Positions 21,882 to 31,127 of a DNA stretch of 50,610 nucleotides are shown piece by piece (position 1 is the first letter of the stretch; each line of letters starts with the position of its first letter). Origin of the DNA: Glomus cerebriforme (lineage: Eukaryota; Glomeromycota; Glomeromycetes; Glomerales; Glomeraceae); assembly GCA_003550305.1 (NCBI GenBank), contig QKYT01000593.1, forward strand, positions 23,969-74,578. The letters are read 5' to 3'. Below the pieces are notes generated by a model, which worked only from the letters and a program-made list of their open reading frames with translations, was not told where the DNA came from and searched no databases. The position numbers and the translations under genes were made by a program.

Positions 21882-23312
21882 TTACTCATTTAAGTAAACT
21901 CCAAGATTAACCGAACTATTATTTTGACTACCACAAATTGAAGATTCATAACTAGGAGGTAAAGAAACATCATCCAAAGAAATTTCATCCCAAGAAGTTT
22001 TTGAAATTATAGAATCATCATCATTATCGCTTTCATAATATAAAGGTAAAATGTCATCCTTACATTTACTAGCTATAATTGTAATTGGAATTATAAGTGT
22101 GAATTTTTTGAATTTTGGTTGACTAAAATTACGATTAGGACTATGAACTTTTAGACAAAATAAAATTTTCAAATTGTGAGAAATTGTGATCGGATCAGAA
22201 GCATAAGTAGGATGAATTAAATATTGTGAATTTGGTAATCTAAAAGAAATTGTTTCATGATAACATAGTTCTTTTGAGTCCTTTTGTTTTATTTCATCTT
22301 GTTTTATTTCGTCATTTTGTTTTATTTCATCTTGTTCTATTTCATCTTGTTTTATTTCATCATCTTGTTTTAAATTATTTTCGCTAAATTTAAAAATATG
22401 AGAACTATAATTATTTGTAGAATCATTATCGATCCATTCTTCAATAAAATCGTTTATTTTAATTCCACAAATTATTTTTTCTTGTGAAGTTACTCTTGGA
22501 TTAGTCGCTAAATTATAAACAGATTTTTCAACTAAATCAATATTAAGATATTGTAATTCATATTTATCTTTGTCTTTTGGTATTAATTTCAATTCAATTT
22601 TTATACAATCTCCAATAGGAAAGGCCTTTTTAAAAAATGAAATTTCATATTTGCAAATATTTTTCCATTCATTTGAAATAACTTTTCCTTGATTCCACTC
22701 GTCTGTTATCGTACGTAATATAGTGACATATTGTGATTTCTTTAATTTAGTAAAAACTCCAGATTTTAAAACTTTTGCTGATAATTTATAAGTTATTCGA
22801 CCAACATTTGTATTAATCGATTCAGGGAGTGTACCAGGAAGAAACAACTCAAAAGGGTAAGTATAAGTTCCCTTTTTCAATATATGATATTTTGATAATC
22901 TATTTGAATCAGATGATGATTTTTTCGAAGAAAATGAATGAAATAATCTTGAAGCAAGACTTTTATTACTACGAATAGAGTGTGAAGAAGTAGAATCGCT
23001 ATCATTTGATAAACATTGTTTTTTGTTAAGAAATGTCCAAGTATGAGAAATTATTTCTCGTTCTTCAAAATTATTACTCGAAGTTATTTCTCCTTCTACA
23101 CGTGGAATAAGTAATCTAATTTTTCCAAGAAATGTTAATTCGATTTTTTTGATTTTTGTTGGTTTAGTTAAATTTAAAATTAATTCACCTCTCAAGAAAC
23201 AACCTAATGAATCTTCAGGAGATCCATGTAAAATAATTGTTGATTCAATCAACTTAATTTTTAATTTATTAGATGTATGTGATAAAATATTCTCACTATT
23301 TCCCAAAGACAT
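21882..23312 (-). CDS. Arrestin-domain (ART/ALY-type) trafficking adaptor
   Basis: An intronless 476-aa protein. The N-terminal half reads as an arrestin N-like beta-sandwich: STIILHGSPEDSLGCFLRG, then ELILNLTKPTKIKKIELTFL, then the typical HILKKGTYTYPFELFLPGTL and GRITYKLSAKVLKSG. The second sandwich starts near KVISNEWKNICKYEI. The segment at about residues 318-345 is an acidic repeat of KQDEI-like units. PPSY at 452-455 (LPPSYESS) is a PPxY motif of the kind bound by WW domains of Rsp5/NEDD4 ubiquitin ligases. Fungal ARTs recruit that ligase to plasma-membrane transporters for endocytosis, so the likely role is nutrient-transporter turnover at the cell surface. The start at 23312 is the only ATG that includes the first strand. 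It is divergent from the small membrane-protein gene with a 606-base spacer. Confidence 0.88.
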   Translation of the reverse strand: MSLGNSENILSHTSNKLKIKLIESTIILHGSPEDSLGCFLRGELILNLTKPTKIKKIELTFLGKIRLLIPRVEGEITSSNNFEEREIISHTWTFLNKKQCLSNDSDSTSSHSIRSNKSLASRLFHSFSSKKSSSDSNRLSKYHILKKGTYTYPFELFLPGTLPESINTNVGRITYKLSAKVLKSGVFTKLKKSQYVTILRTITDEWNQGKVISNEWKNICKYEISFFKKAFPIGDCIKIELKLIPKDKDKYELQYLNIDLVEKSVYNLATNPRVTSQEKIICGIKINDFIEEWIDNDSTNNYSSHIFKFSENNLKQDDEIKQDEIEQDEIKQNDEIKQDEIKQKDSKELCYHETISFRLPNSQYLIHPTYASDPITISHNLKILFCLKVHSPNRNFSQPKFKKFTLIIPITIIASKCKDDILPLYYESDNDDDSIISKTSWDEISLDDVSLPPSYESSICGSQNNSSVNLGVYLNE

Positions 23313-23918
23313 TTTTCTTTAATTTTTTTAATTTTTTTACTTTTATGTTAAATGGAAAAGGGGGATCTAAAGATGAAACATAAAAATGATGGTCCTGGTT
23401 ATATTTATAACTAAATTGTAATACATGGCGTAGTTGACAATTACTTTAATTTCCATGTAAAGTAATTATTTTCCCGTTATAATTCCGTAAAAGTTAAATT
23501 TATCTGGTCCAAAAGTAAAAAAAGAAGTACCCGTTCATTATAATTTCATTTGTCATTGTATCATTGTGTCACACAAACGTTCCTTGGCGTCCATTACTTA
23601 CCATTTATTGTAATTTATATTTGATAGACTGATAGTCACGAACTTATTTTGTTCCATGGCACAACATTTTTCCGAAAGTTCCAGTTTATGGCGCTGTTTT
23701 TCACCTCATTTTCATAAGTTTAATATTTCATAATAATAATGATGATAAATCACAATGATCATGGTTAATAAATGCTAATAATAATAGTACACGAAAAAAC
23801 GTCAGGTTCAATTGCTAAGCCATCTCATAATCCATAAAATCCTTGACACGATATATATAATGTTTAAAAAAAGAGTTTCTTTTAAAATTTTTTTATTTTA
23901 TTTTTCTGATAAAATATC
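23313..23918. promoter_or_regulatory. Divergent promoter region
   Basis: A 606-base spacer between the start codons of the arrestin-like gene (minus) and the small membrane-protein gene (plus). It must hold both promoters. The sequence is AT-rich with no element I can name with confidence and no coding. Confidence 0.5.
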
Positions 23919-24349
23919 ATGATATCAAAATTTCGAATTCATTTAATTTATCTTTTTTATATTTCATTATTTCTTATTCAAGAGATTTTTTCAATTGAAG
24001 AAACATCATCCGATCAAACGATAAATCATAGCATTCGATGTAGTACAACATGTGTAGCTTCAATTGTTTTTGCTAGTGCTTTAATCATTGCCGGTTCCAC
24101 TTTGGCAATTTTTCGAATTCAAAAGAAACCTCAACGTCAAAAAACCGGTCACATCGAAGAAGAAATTGCAACTATGAAATGTAAGCAAGAGAAGATAAAA
24201 GAATGGAAGGTGAAGTCGCGTTAATTATAATAAGATAAATAATTTATATTTGAATTTTTTTATTAGATGAAGATGTGAATCCTTCTTTTGAAACTATAAA
24301 GACTCAACCTGTATTTCAAAATACACAAGATCGTGCAAAAACTTCATAA
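23919..24349 (+). CDS. Small signal-anchored single-pass membrane protein, unknown
   Basis: Two exons, 23919-24180 and 24267-24349, join through a GTAAGC donor and a TTATTAG acceptor in phase to give 114 aa. Residues 1-25 form a hydrophobic signal peptide (HLIYLFYISLFLIQEIFS), then a short lumenal part with two Cys residues (RCSTTC) and a transmembrane helix at about 46-68 (VASIVFASALIIAGSTLAIF). The tail is basic and then acidic. The predicted topology is type I, with about 20 lumenal residues and a ~45-residue cytoplasmic tail. Reading through the donor would stop eight codons later, so splicing decides the C-terminus (YEDVNPSFETIKTQ). No family is recognised. It may be a lineage-specific secretory-pathway protein. 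Confidence 0.68.
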
Positions 24350-24812
24350 AAAAAAAAGAGAAGAGAAATGATTGTTTATTTTATTTTACTGTTTTTTTTT
24401 GTAGATTAGAAAAATTTTTTCCTTTGTACTGTAAAAAAAGAATTTGAATTTGTAAATAATGATCTTATATGTACTGTAAAATTTGTAAAAAAAAAATAAT
24501 AATAATAATAATAAAGTGTAGTTCTATAGTCAATCACAATTTTATATTAAATCAAGGTTTAAATAACCCGTGATAGTTGTAAAAAGTATGAAATTCACGC
24601 GAATTATAACCATTTTATTGGTCGACACGTATTAATTTTGTGTGAAAAAATTCAGTAAACTTTAAATTTTTACAAGTAAATGGTTTCAATTTATTATATT
24701 TTANAAAAAAAAAATAAATAAAATAATATAAATTATGAATAAAAAAAAAATTGAATGAATAAGATGATTTTTTGATTGTTTCTAAATACAATTATTAAAT
24801 ATTGTTCTTGTT
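24350..24812. other. Convergent intergenic spacer
   Basis: 3' regions of the small membrane-protein gene and the kinase-like/Sel1 gene. It contains an (AAT)n run near 24497-24513, A-runs, and one undetermined base at 24704 inside a poly-A tract. No gene is seen. Confidence 0.6.
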
Positions 24813-27800
24813 TTAATTAGCTTTCTCTATCCAATAAGCGGAAGCTTCTAAATCTACTGCTACTCCTATACCTTTTTGATAACATCTGGCCACATTCCGT
24901 TTTGCCAACTTATACCCAGCATCAGCCGCTTGCTTATACAAATGGAAAGCTTTTTTATGATCTGAACTAATACCAAGTCCCATCTCGTAACAAAATGCCA
25001 ACATATTTTTGCCACAAACATTCCCTCCGTCACTTGCCAATTTAAAATATTGTAATGCTTTGCTCTTGTTTTTTACAGTACCATTACCATTATGATAACA
25101 TTCCCCTAAACTTTGAAAAGCCGTAATGCTTCCATTTGCTGCAGCTCTCTGATACCATTCAAAAGCCAAAACTTCATCTTTCACAGTACCTTTTCCATTT
25201 AAATAACAATATCCCAATAAATCTTGTGCGATAGCATATTGTTTCTTTGCCGCACTTAAAAATAATACAAAAGCTTTCCTATTTTCTATGGATGTTCCAA
25301 TACCATTTAAATAAAAATATCCTAAAAGAATTTTATATTGTAAACTTAATTGAGTAGTTAAAAGCCAATCGAATATTTTAGAAGTTTCTTCTTTTTGATT
25401 TTCAAGAAATTCTTGAAGAGATTTTAATAATGCATGACCTGGATCGACTTCATAAGATTCCATAAATAATAATAATAATTCATCTATGATCTTTTTTGTT
25501 GGGTCTTCTCTACGATCAAGAGTATTTGACCACAATCCTATTAAAGAACTCTGCGCATTAATTTGCATTGAAGAAGTTATGATGCCCGTAGAATATCTAC
25601 GATTGGTTGGTTTATACACAAATTTTTTTGGACTTGGACAACGAGGTGGTGATGGTGATTTGGGTTGTGGTTGTGGTGCCACTGTTTGTGCTCTACGTGA
25701 AACTCTCGGAGATTTTCTCGGCAATGAAACGGATGCCGATCTTTTGATACTTCTTGGTTCCCTTATCGTAAAATTTGGACTTACTGCTCTAGTCAGCGAT
25801 TTTCTTGATGGACTTTTACTAATAGCTCTTCTTAATGGACTTTTATTTTTAGGTCTCGATTGTCTAACTGGAGACTGTTCTTTCAATTTATGTGATGATT
25901 TGTTTGGTATAGAGGATATCAATGGAGATTTTGATCTAGAAACCAGGTCTTGATAAATGATATCAGATTTTATCGTAATTGCAGACATGGTTGAACTTTC
26001 AGATTCAACAGGACTATTTATCATCGTACTTTCCTCTTCATCTTCCTCGATGATCGTAGCTTCAGGACTCTTAGATCTTATCTTTGGACTTTCACGTTTC
26101 ATTGGACTTTTTGAACGTGATGGACTTTTCGATCTGGATGTTGTATTAGGAACTGTTAATGTTGAATTTGGATTGTTGATTGTTATTATTGGTGGTGGCA
26201 TTGTATTAATTTGAGGTTTTGGTGGTGGTGGTGGTGTTGTATTAATTTGAGGTTTTGGTGGTGGTGGTGGTGTTGTATTAATTTGAGGTTTTGGTGGTGG
26301 CGGTGTCGTATTAATTTGAGGTTTGGGTGGTGGCGTTGTATTAATTTGAGGTTTGGGTGGTGGTGTTGTATTAATTTGAGGTTTGGGTGGTGGTGTTGTG
26401 TTAATTTGAGGTTTTGGTGGTGGCGGTGTCTTATTAATTTGAGGTTTTGGCGGCGGTGGTGTTGTATTAATTTGAGGTTTTGGTTGTGGTGGTGTTGTAT
26501 TAATTTGAGGTTTTGGCTGTGGTGGTGGTGTAATAATTTGAGGTTTTGGTTGTGGTGGTGTTGTAATAATTTGAGGTTTTGTTGGTTTATTAATTACCGG
26601 AGAAGGTTTTACAGGTGAAACAGGTGTGGAAGGTTCTTTAATTGAAAATCTTCTTGTCGGCTTAACTTTTTTAACTTCTTGAACCATTGATGGATCTATA
26701 CAATCATCAAGTTCCTCTAGTGCTGATACAACTTCCAGAATTTCGGGGCGATCATTAGGCTCACTCTGCCAACATTCTGAAAATAAACGAGAAAAAATTA
26801 GTGATCCTGAACTTTTCCAAAAAAAAAAAACAAAAACTTTTTTGAATTACTTTTGTAAATAGCGATATAGTCTTGATCGATTCCGTCAATATCTTTTTCA
26901 CGAAGTCCCTCCATAATCTCTTTTTGTAAATCAGAATGTTCTTCTGAGCTAAATGGTAACCTTTTTGAAGTTAATTCCCATAAGAGGATCCCTAAACTAT
27001 AAATATCAGATTTTTTTGTTAAAGTCAATTGTTTATCTTCACTACTTTTATAACTCGGTATGTTAAAATATTGTGGATCAATATAAGCCAAAAATTTTTG
27101 TAAATTTGTTGATATATTTGATGATTCTGACATTTTACATGTAATCCCAAATGCTTTTAATTTTAAATTTTGTTGATTTATTATAATATTATGAGAATGC
27201 TATATATATATAATAAGGAAGAAAAGAAGAGAATTGAATTTTTTTTTTTTTTTTTAAAAAAAAAAAGGAGAATTTATAAATTAACCGCTTACCAGGTTTT
27301 TATGAATTAAATTATTTTCGTGTAAAAAAGCAATAGCTTTAGAAAGCTGTCTTGCAAATTTTAAACTTACACTCCAATGTAAATTTTCTGAATTATTTTG
27401 TAAATATTCTCTCAAAGATCCACCATCACCATACTCTATCATTACCATATATTTTAACTGATTTCTATCTAAAAAAAAAAAAAAAAAATTGAATTAAAAT
27501 AATAAATGAAATAAGATTGAATTAATTGATTAAATTAATGATTTCACCTACCATTAATTTCTGATTTAGTAATACCATAAAATTCGGAAATATATTCATT
27601 GTTAAAAAATTGAAGTTTTCTCAATAACTTAAGCTAAAAAAAAAAATCAAGAAAAAAAGTATGAATAGATTGACATAAAAGCCTTACCCCTTTCCCTCCT
27701 CCTTAAATTTTTTGATTGAATAAAATACCTCGGATTGAACTTCTCTTGTAGATAATTTATTTCCAATATATTTCATACAAACCATGATTTCAATATCATC

Positions 27801-27944
27801 TTTTTTCATGAGAGCCTTATAAACTTTACTTGATCCAACTTGTTCGATATCTGAAAGATCTTTATAATCATGATAATTATATTCCCCATTTGCTAAACCT
27901 TGTTCTATCCATTCTACCCAAACTTTTTGTGTAAAAAATGCCAT
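24813..27944 (-). CDS. Degenerate kinase domain fused to proline repeats and Sel1 repeats
   Basis: Five exons join in phase: 27944-27729, 27633-27552, 27468-27293, 27199-26851 and 26776-24813, giving 928 aa. Residues 25-295 are a TKL-type kinase fold: VCMKYI keeps the VAIK lysine (K58), MVMIEYGDGGSLREYL is the hinge, SDIYSLGILLWELTS is subdomain IX, and CWQSEPNDRPEI is subdomain XI. The catalytic residues are lost: HRD reads HKN (155-157) and DFG reads AFG (174-176), and the glycine loop is degenerate (VGSSK). It is therefore probably a pseudokinase. Residues about 340-470 are about a dozen KPQINTTPPP-type repeats, followed by a Ser/Arg/Lys-Pro-rich disordered region. The last 200 residues are about five Sel1 repeats (YLNGKGTVKDEVLAFEWYQ is typical), an alpha-solenoid for protein binding. 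The whole suggests a scaffold. Kinase-like/Sel1 fusions are greatly expanded in Rhizophagus-type genomes. Confidence 0.87.
26199..26590 (-). repeat. Coding minisatellite (KPQINTTPPP units)
   Basis: About twelve direct copies of a 30-36-base unit encode KPQIN-TTPP-P(n) on the minus strand. Unit length varies by whole codons through gain or loss of proline codons, so the reading frame is preserved. Such an array should vary in length between strains. It separates the kinase-like domain from the Sel1 solenoid. Confidence 0.85.
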
Positions 27945-28552
27945 GATTTTAACTTAAAAATGAAAAAAAGGAAAGAAAGATTAGTTTTTTTTTTAGATTT
28001 ATTTTTTCGAAATTTTTAAAGTCAAACTGAGCAGTTTGTGTATTTAGAGATTGGTAATACAAATTAATATTTAATTAGTAATGATTTTCCTTTATTGGTT
28101 TATACATATTACTGTAACCATTTTTATAATAAATTGCTTTGTTTAACTGTTAACAACGGTTTTGTGCTGCGGTATAATGGAAATGGTTTTTTTTATGGCA
28201 AATGATTAACGTCATTATAATAAAAAAAAAAGGTCTAATAAAAGCAATGTTTCATTTTTATTTAATTGAAATAGTAAAGAAAGGATTGACCAAAAATGGG
28301 GAATGGATCCACTATAAATAATACGGCTGACCATTTACAGACATCACCAATCCCGATACATAAAAAGAATAATGTTCGTTGATGACAACATGATGATGCA
28401 TATTTATCTATATAAGGAATTGTTTATTAATCTATCATTCGACTTCCTTTTTTCTTTAAAAAAAATCTTTGTCAACAACATAATGACAATTTATTTTTAT
28501 ATATATTAGATTCTATTTTAAAATAGTTTTCTTTTTTTAACCAAAATACAAA
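27945..28552. other. Intergenic, no supported gene
   Basis: Upstream region of the kinase-like/Sel1 gene and 3' flank of the ML-domain gene, both on the minus strand. AT-rich. A TGCTGCGGTATAAT word at about 28167 recurs at 31560-31573. No coding is seen. Confidence 0.55.
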
Positions 28553-29118
28553 CTAGGCCATGTCAACAAAACCAAGTACACAAGATAAGTAAGTCTGGTC
28601 CAAATTTTTAACTAAAGAAAGAATATTATTATTATTAAGTCTAAAAAATAAAAATAAAAAATACAATAAGAAAATATGGATAATTTACTTGAAAAAGCCA
28701 TGGTATAACGATGAATAATGGTATCCGTAGGATTGTTAGATACTGGAGGGTTAAGAGGCATCGGAAATGAAATACTGATCGCAGAATCCCCTGGCGGTAA
28801 AGGACAATTGTTTCCAACAGAATTATAACAAAAATTTGTAGAAGTTTGAAGAATGGCAAGTCCATCATCTCTTTGAATGGCAATTTCACAAGTAGCTCCG
28901 ATATCAATTAGTACGGTACGTAGTCCTGTAAACGTAACAAATACTTGTTGCCCATAAGCTAATTGGTTTGGTTTAACCGCAAAATTATCAATTATATTAG
29001 GATAATTTCCAGCACAGGGAACGAATGGGCCATGTCTTTTATTTATTAGTGGGGATGAACCGACGTTGTTATTTAAAATTAATAAGATGGTAAAAAACAA
29101 AATTACAAAATTATTCAT
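28553..29118 (-). CDS. Secreted ML-domain lipid-binding protein (NPC2/PG-PI transfer-like)
   Basis: Two exons, 29118-28689 and 28611-28553, join in phase to give 162 aa. The first Met of the longer frame (29142) is less likely than Met at 29118, which begins the signal peptide MNNFVILFFTILLILNN. The mature part has the ML pattern of paired cysteines: PFVPCAGNYPN, ATCEIAIQRD, NFCYNSVGNNCPLPPG, and in the second exon LDQTYLSCVLGFVDMA. The family binds single lipids (sterol or phosphatidylglycerol/inositol) in a beta-sandwich pocket in the secretory pathway, vacuole or outside the cell. Without the intron the frame runs into an AT-rich tail, so the splice is well supported by the conserved final Cys. 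The lipid ligand cannot be told. Confidence 0.85.
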
Positions 29119-29387
29119 TTTCTTTTCTTTTTGATGAAACAATAGAGGTTAAAAGGTGAAAGAAGGAATGAAACTATTCCTTATTAATAAGAAATTTTCT
29201 AAGAAACTAAGGGGCGTTCTTTCTCTGATTTAAATTTAGATATTAGGTTCTATTAATGCATAGTGTTTAGTAGGATTTGATGCATGTATGTTCTCGGGTA
29301 TGTGCTGTTTTGTTTGTTTTATTGTTATTTCTTTCGATTAATCACGTGACAGATAGACATACTGCGGTATATAAATTGTTTCTTTTA

Positions 29388-31127
29388 TTACCAAAGATTA
29401 TTATTATTAAAATTGAAAATTTTATCTTTTACAAAAGTGATATAAGTAGAAACATTATTTAAAAAATCCAAATCTAAATTATAAGGATAATCTAAAGAAC
29501 TAAAAAATCTAATCTTTTGACAATTGATATTATTTTGTTTATATTCCATTAAAGTAAGAAATAATTCTTCTTGAATAATATTGTTATTATAAATTATATC
29601 AAGATCAATTAAATGATGACATTGTTTTAAAAAATGATCTAAATTTAAATAATGCATATTAAATTCTAATACAAGATGTTTTAAAGATAAAGGGAATGAT
29701 TTTGATAACTTTAATAATGATTCAAATATGATAGATTCTTTATTAATTTCCCTACTCGATAATTTTAAATATTTTAATTGATATAAATTTGAAAAGAGAT
29801 TTGAAAGTAAAGAAATAATATAATTATAATCATCTAATGATAAAGAAATTGATAGATGAGTAATTTGAGGACAAAATTTTATAATTGAATCAAAAATGGT
29901 AGCATTTGAACTTCCATCTAAAATTAATTTTCTTAAATTAATATTTGATGATTTAAGAATTTTTGGAATTAAAGGATCCGGTTCATAATTTTGTCCAATA
30001 AATAAATTTTTAATTGATAATTGATTTAATTCTACATCAGAAGGTGTAAGAAAATCCGATCCTCCTAATAATTCTAACGTTTCTAAATATTTCCAAGAAG
30101 ATAATCCATTTCTAAAATGATGATCCGAATGTGTTAATTCCATCAAAGTTAAATGTGATAAAGTATTTGATTGACTTGATAATGAATTATATAAACAAGT
30201 TTCTGATGAATCCCAATAATAATTTGATATAAAAGTTCTCAATTTTGTTTGTGATTCAATTAATTTACATAAACTTTGATGAAATTTTGAAGTTAAATGT
30301 TGTTCTTCCCAAGGTTCTCTAAAATCTCTTGGAATTTCAATTCTAATCTTAATTAAATTAATAACGAATTCTGACATTTTATTTAAAAGTTCGATTAAAA
30401 GAGAGTCTTCCCTTTTCCAATCTCTGTTATAACTTAATTTTTTAACGAAATCAAGTTCAAAAGTATGAAGATTTTGTAATGAATTATGATGATTTCTTTG
30501 AATGAATAAATATAATTCAATATTCATTTTATACCTATTATTTAAACAACTATTGATAATTAAAAATTTAAGTGAAATGGAATGATTGAATAATAAATAT
30601 AAAATTTCTTTTGCCATACAAGGATTTGGATAAGTTGAATAATATTGTTTTAAAATTGGTTTAAAACATTTATTTATTGCTTTATCAAAATTGTTTTTAG
30701 GATAAGTAACGTAAAATCCTTTAAATAATTTAATCTGTTTTCTTAATATATTATTAAATTTATTTTTCGATCTAGTAGAATAAAAATATTGTGGTGAAAT
30801 ATTATTCATTAAAAATGTTTTATTGAGAGCTCGACAAAATTTTTGTGTATCAAATTTTTTTAAAAATATTGGATAATCAAATAATGTTCTTTGATAATTT
30901 GGTAATTTGATTCCTCCAATCCTAAATCGTTTTTTTGTTTCCTTTGGTAAACATGATATATAAGTTCTTATGATTTTATGTGATGATGTTTCTTTAACTA
31001 ATTCAAAGGGTTGACTCCATAATAATGGAATAACAAGTCGACACCAATATCGATTAACCAAAAGACACGAATGAAGTGAACATAAATCATCTTGAAACTG
31101 TAATAAAATATTTTCTAAAAAATTCAT
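29388..31127 (-). CDS. F-box/LRR-like protein
   Basis: An intronless 579-aa protein. The N-terminus, LENILLQFQDDLCSLHSC followed by LLVNRYWCRLVIPLLWSQPF, is the F-box as seen in the very large Glomeromycota family, although the usual leading LPxDC is missing. The rest is Leu/Ser/Asn-rich with irregular leucine-rich repeats, such as LSHLTLMELTHSD, LETLELLGG, LRKLILDGSS and ITHLSISLSLDD. F-box proteins bind Skp1 and present substrates to SCF ubiquitin ligases; the LRR part would choose the substrate. The shortened F-box could weaken Skp1 binding. The start is the only ATG that includes the F-box. It lies in tandem with the ML gene, 269 bases upstream of it. Confidence 0.83.
   Translation of the reverse strand: MNFLENILLQFQDDLCSLHSCLLVNRYWCRLVIPLLWSQPFELVKETSSHKIIRTYISCLPKETKKRFRIGGIKLPNYQRTLFDYPIFLKKFDTQKFCRALNKTFLMNNISPQYFYSTRSKNKFNNILRKQIKLFKGFYVTYPKNNFDKAINKCFKPILKQYYSTYPNPCMAKEILYLLFNHSISLKFLIINSCLNNRYKMNIELYLFIQRNHHNSLQNLHTFELDFVKKLSYNRDWKREDSLLIELLNKMSEFVINLIKIRIEIPRDFREPWEEQHLTSKFHQSLCKLIESQTKLRTFISNYYWDSSETCLYNSLSSQSNTLSHLTLMELTHSDHHFRNGLSSWKYLETLELLGGSDFLTPSDVELNQLSIKNLFIGQNYEPDPLIPKILKSSNINLRKLILDGSSNATIFDSIIKFCPQITHLSISLSLDDYNYIISLLSNLFSNLYQLKYLKLSSREINKESIIFESLLKLSKSFPLSLKHLVLEFNMHYLNLDHFLKQCHHLIDLDIIYNNNIIQEELFLTLMEYKQNNINCQKIRFFSSLDYPYNLDLDFLNNVSTYITFVKDKIFNFNNNNLW

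Noticed and set aside
25486..26214. Two long plus-strand frames opposite the kinase-like/Sel1 gene
   Set aside because: Antisense of a verified five-exon gene with correct phases; hydrophobic Leu/Gly composition is typical of the complement of Ser/Lys/Pro codons.
26211..26618. Plus-strand frame rich in Trp (RFWWWWWCCINL repeats)
   Set aside because: Antisense shadow of the proline-rich coding repeat of the kinase-like/Sel1 gene.
28641..28907. Minus-strand 88-codon frame within the ML gene
   Set aside because: Overlaps the ML-domain exon in another frame; the ML frame has the conserved cysteines.
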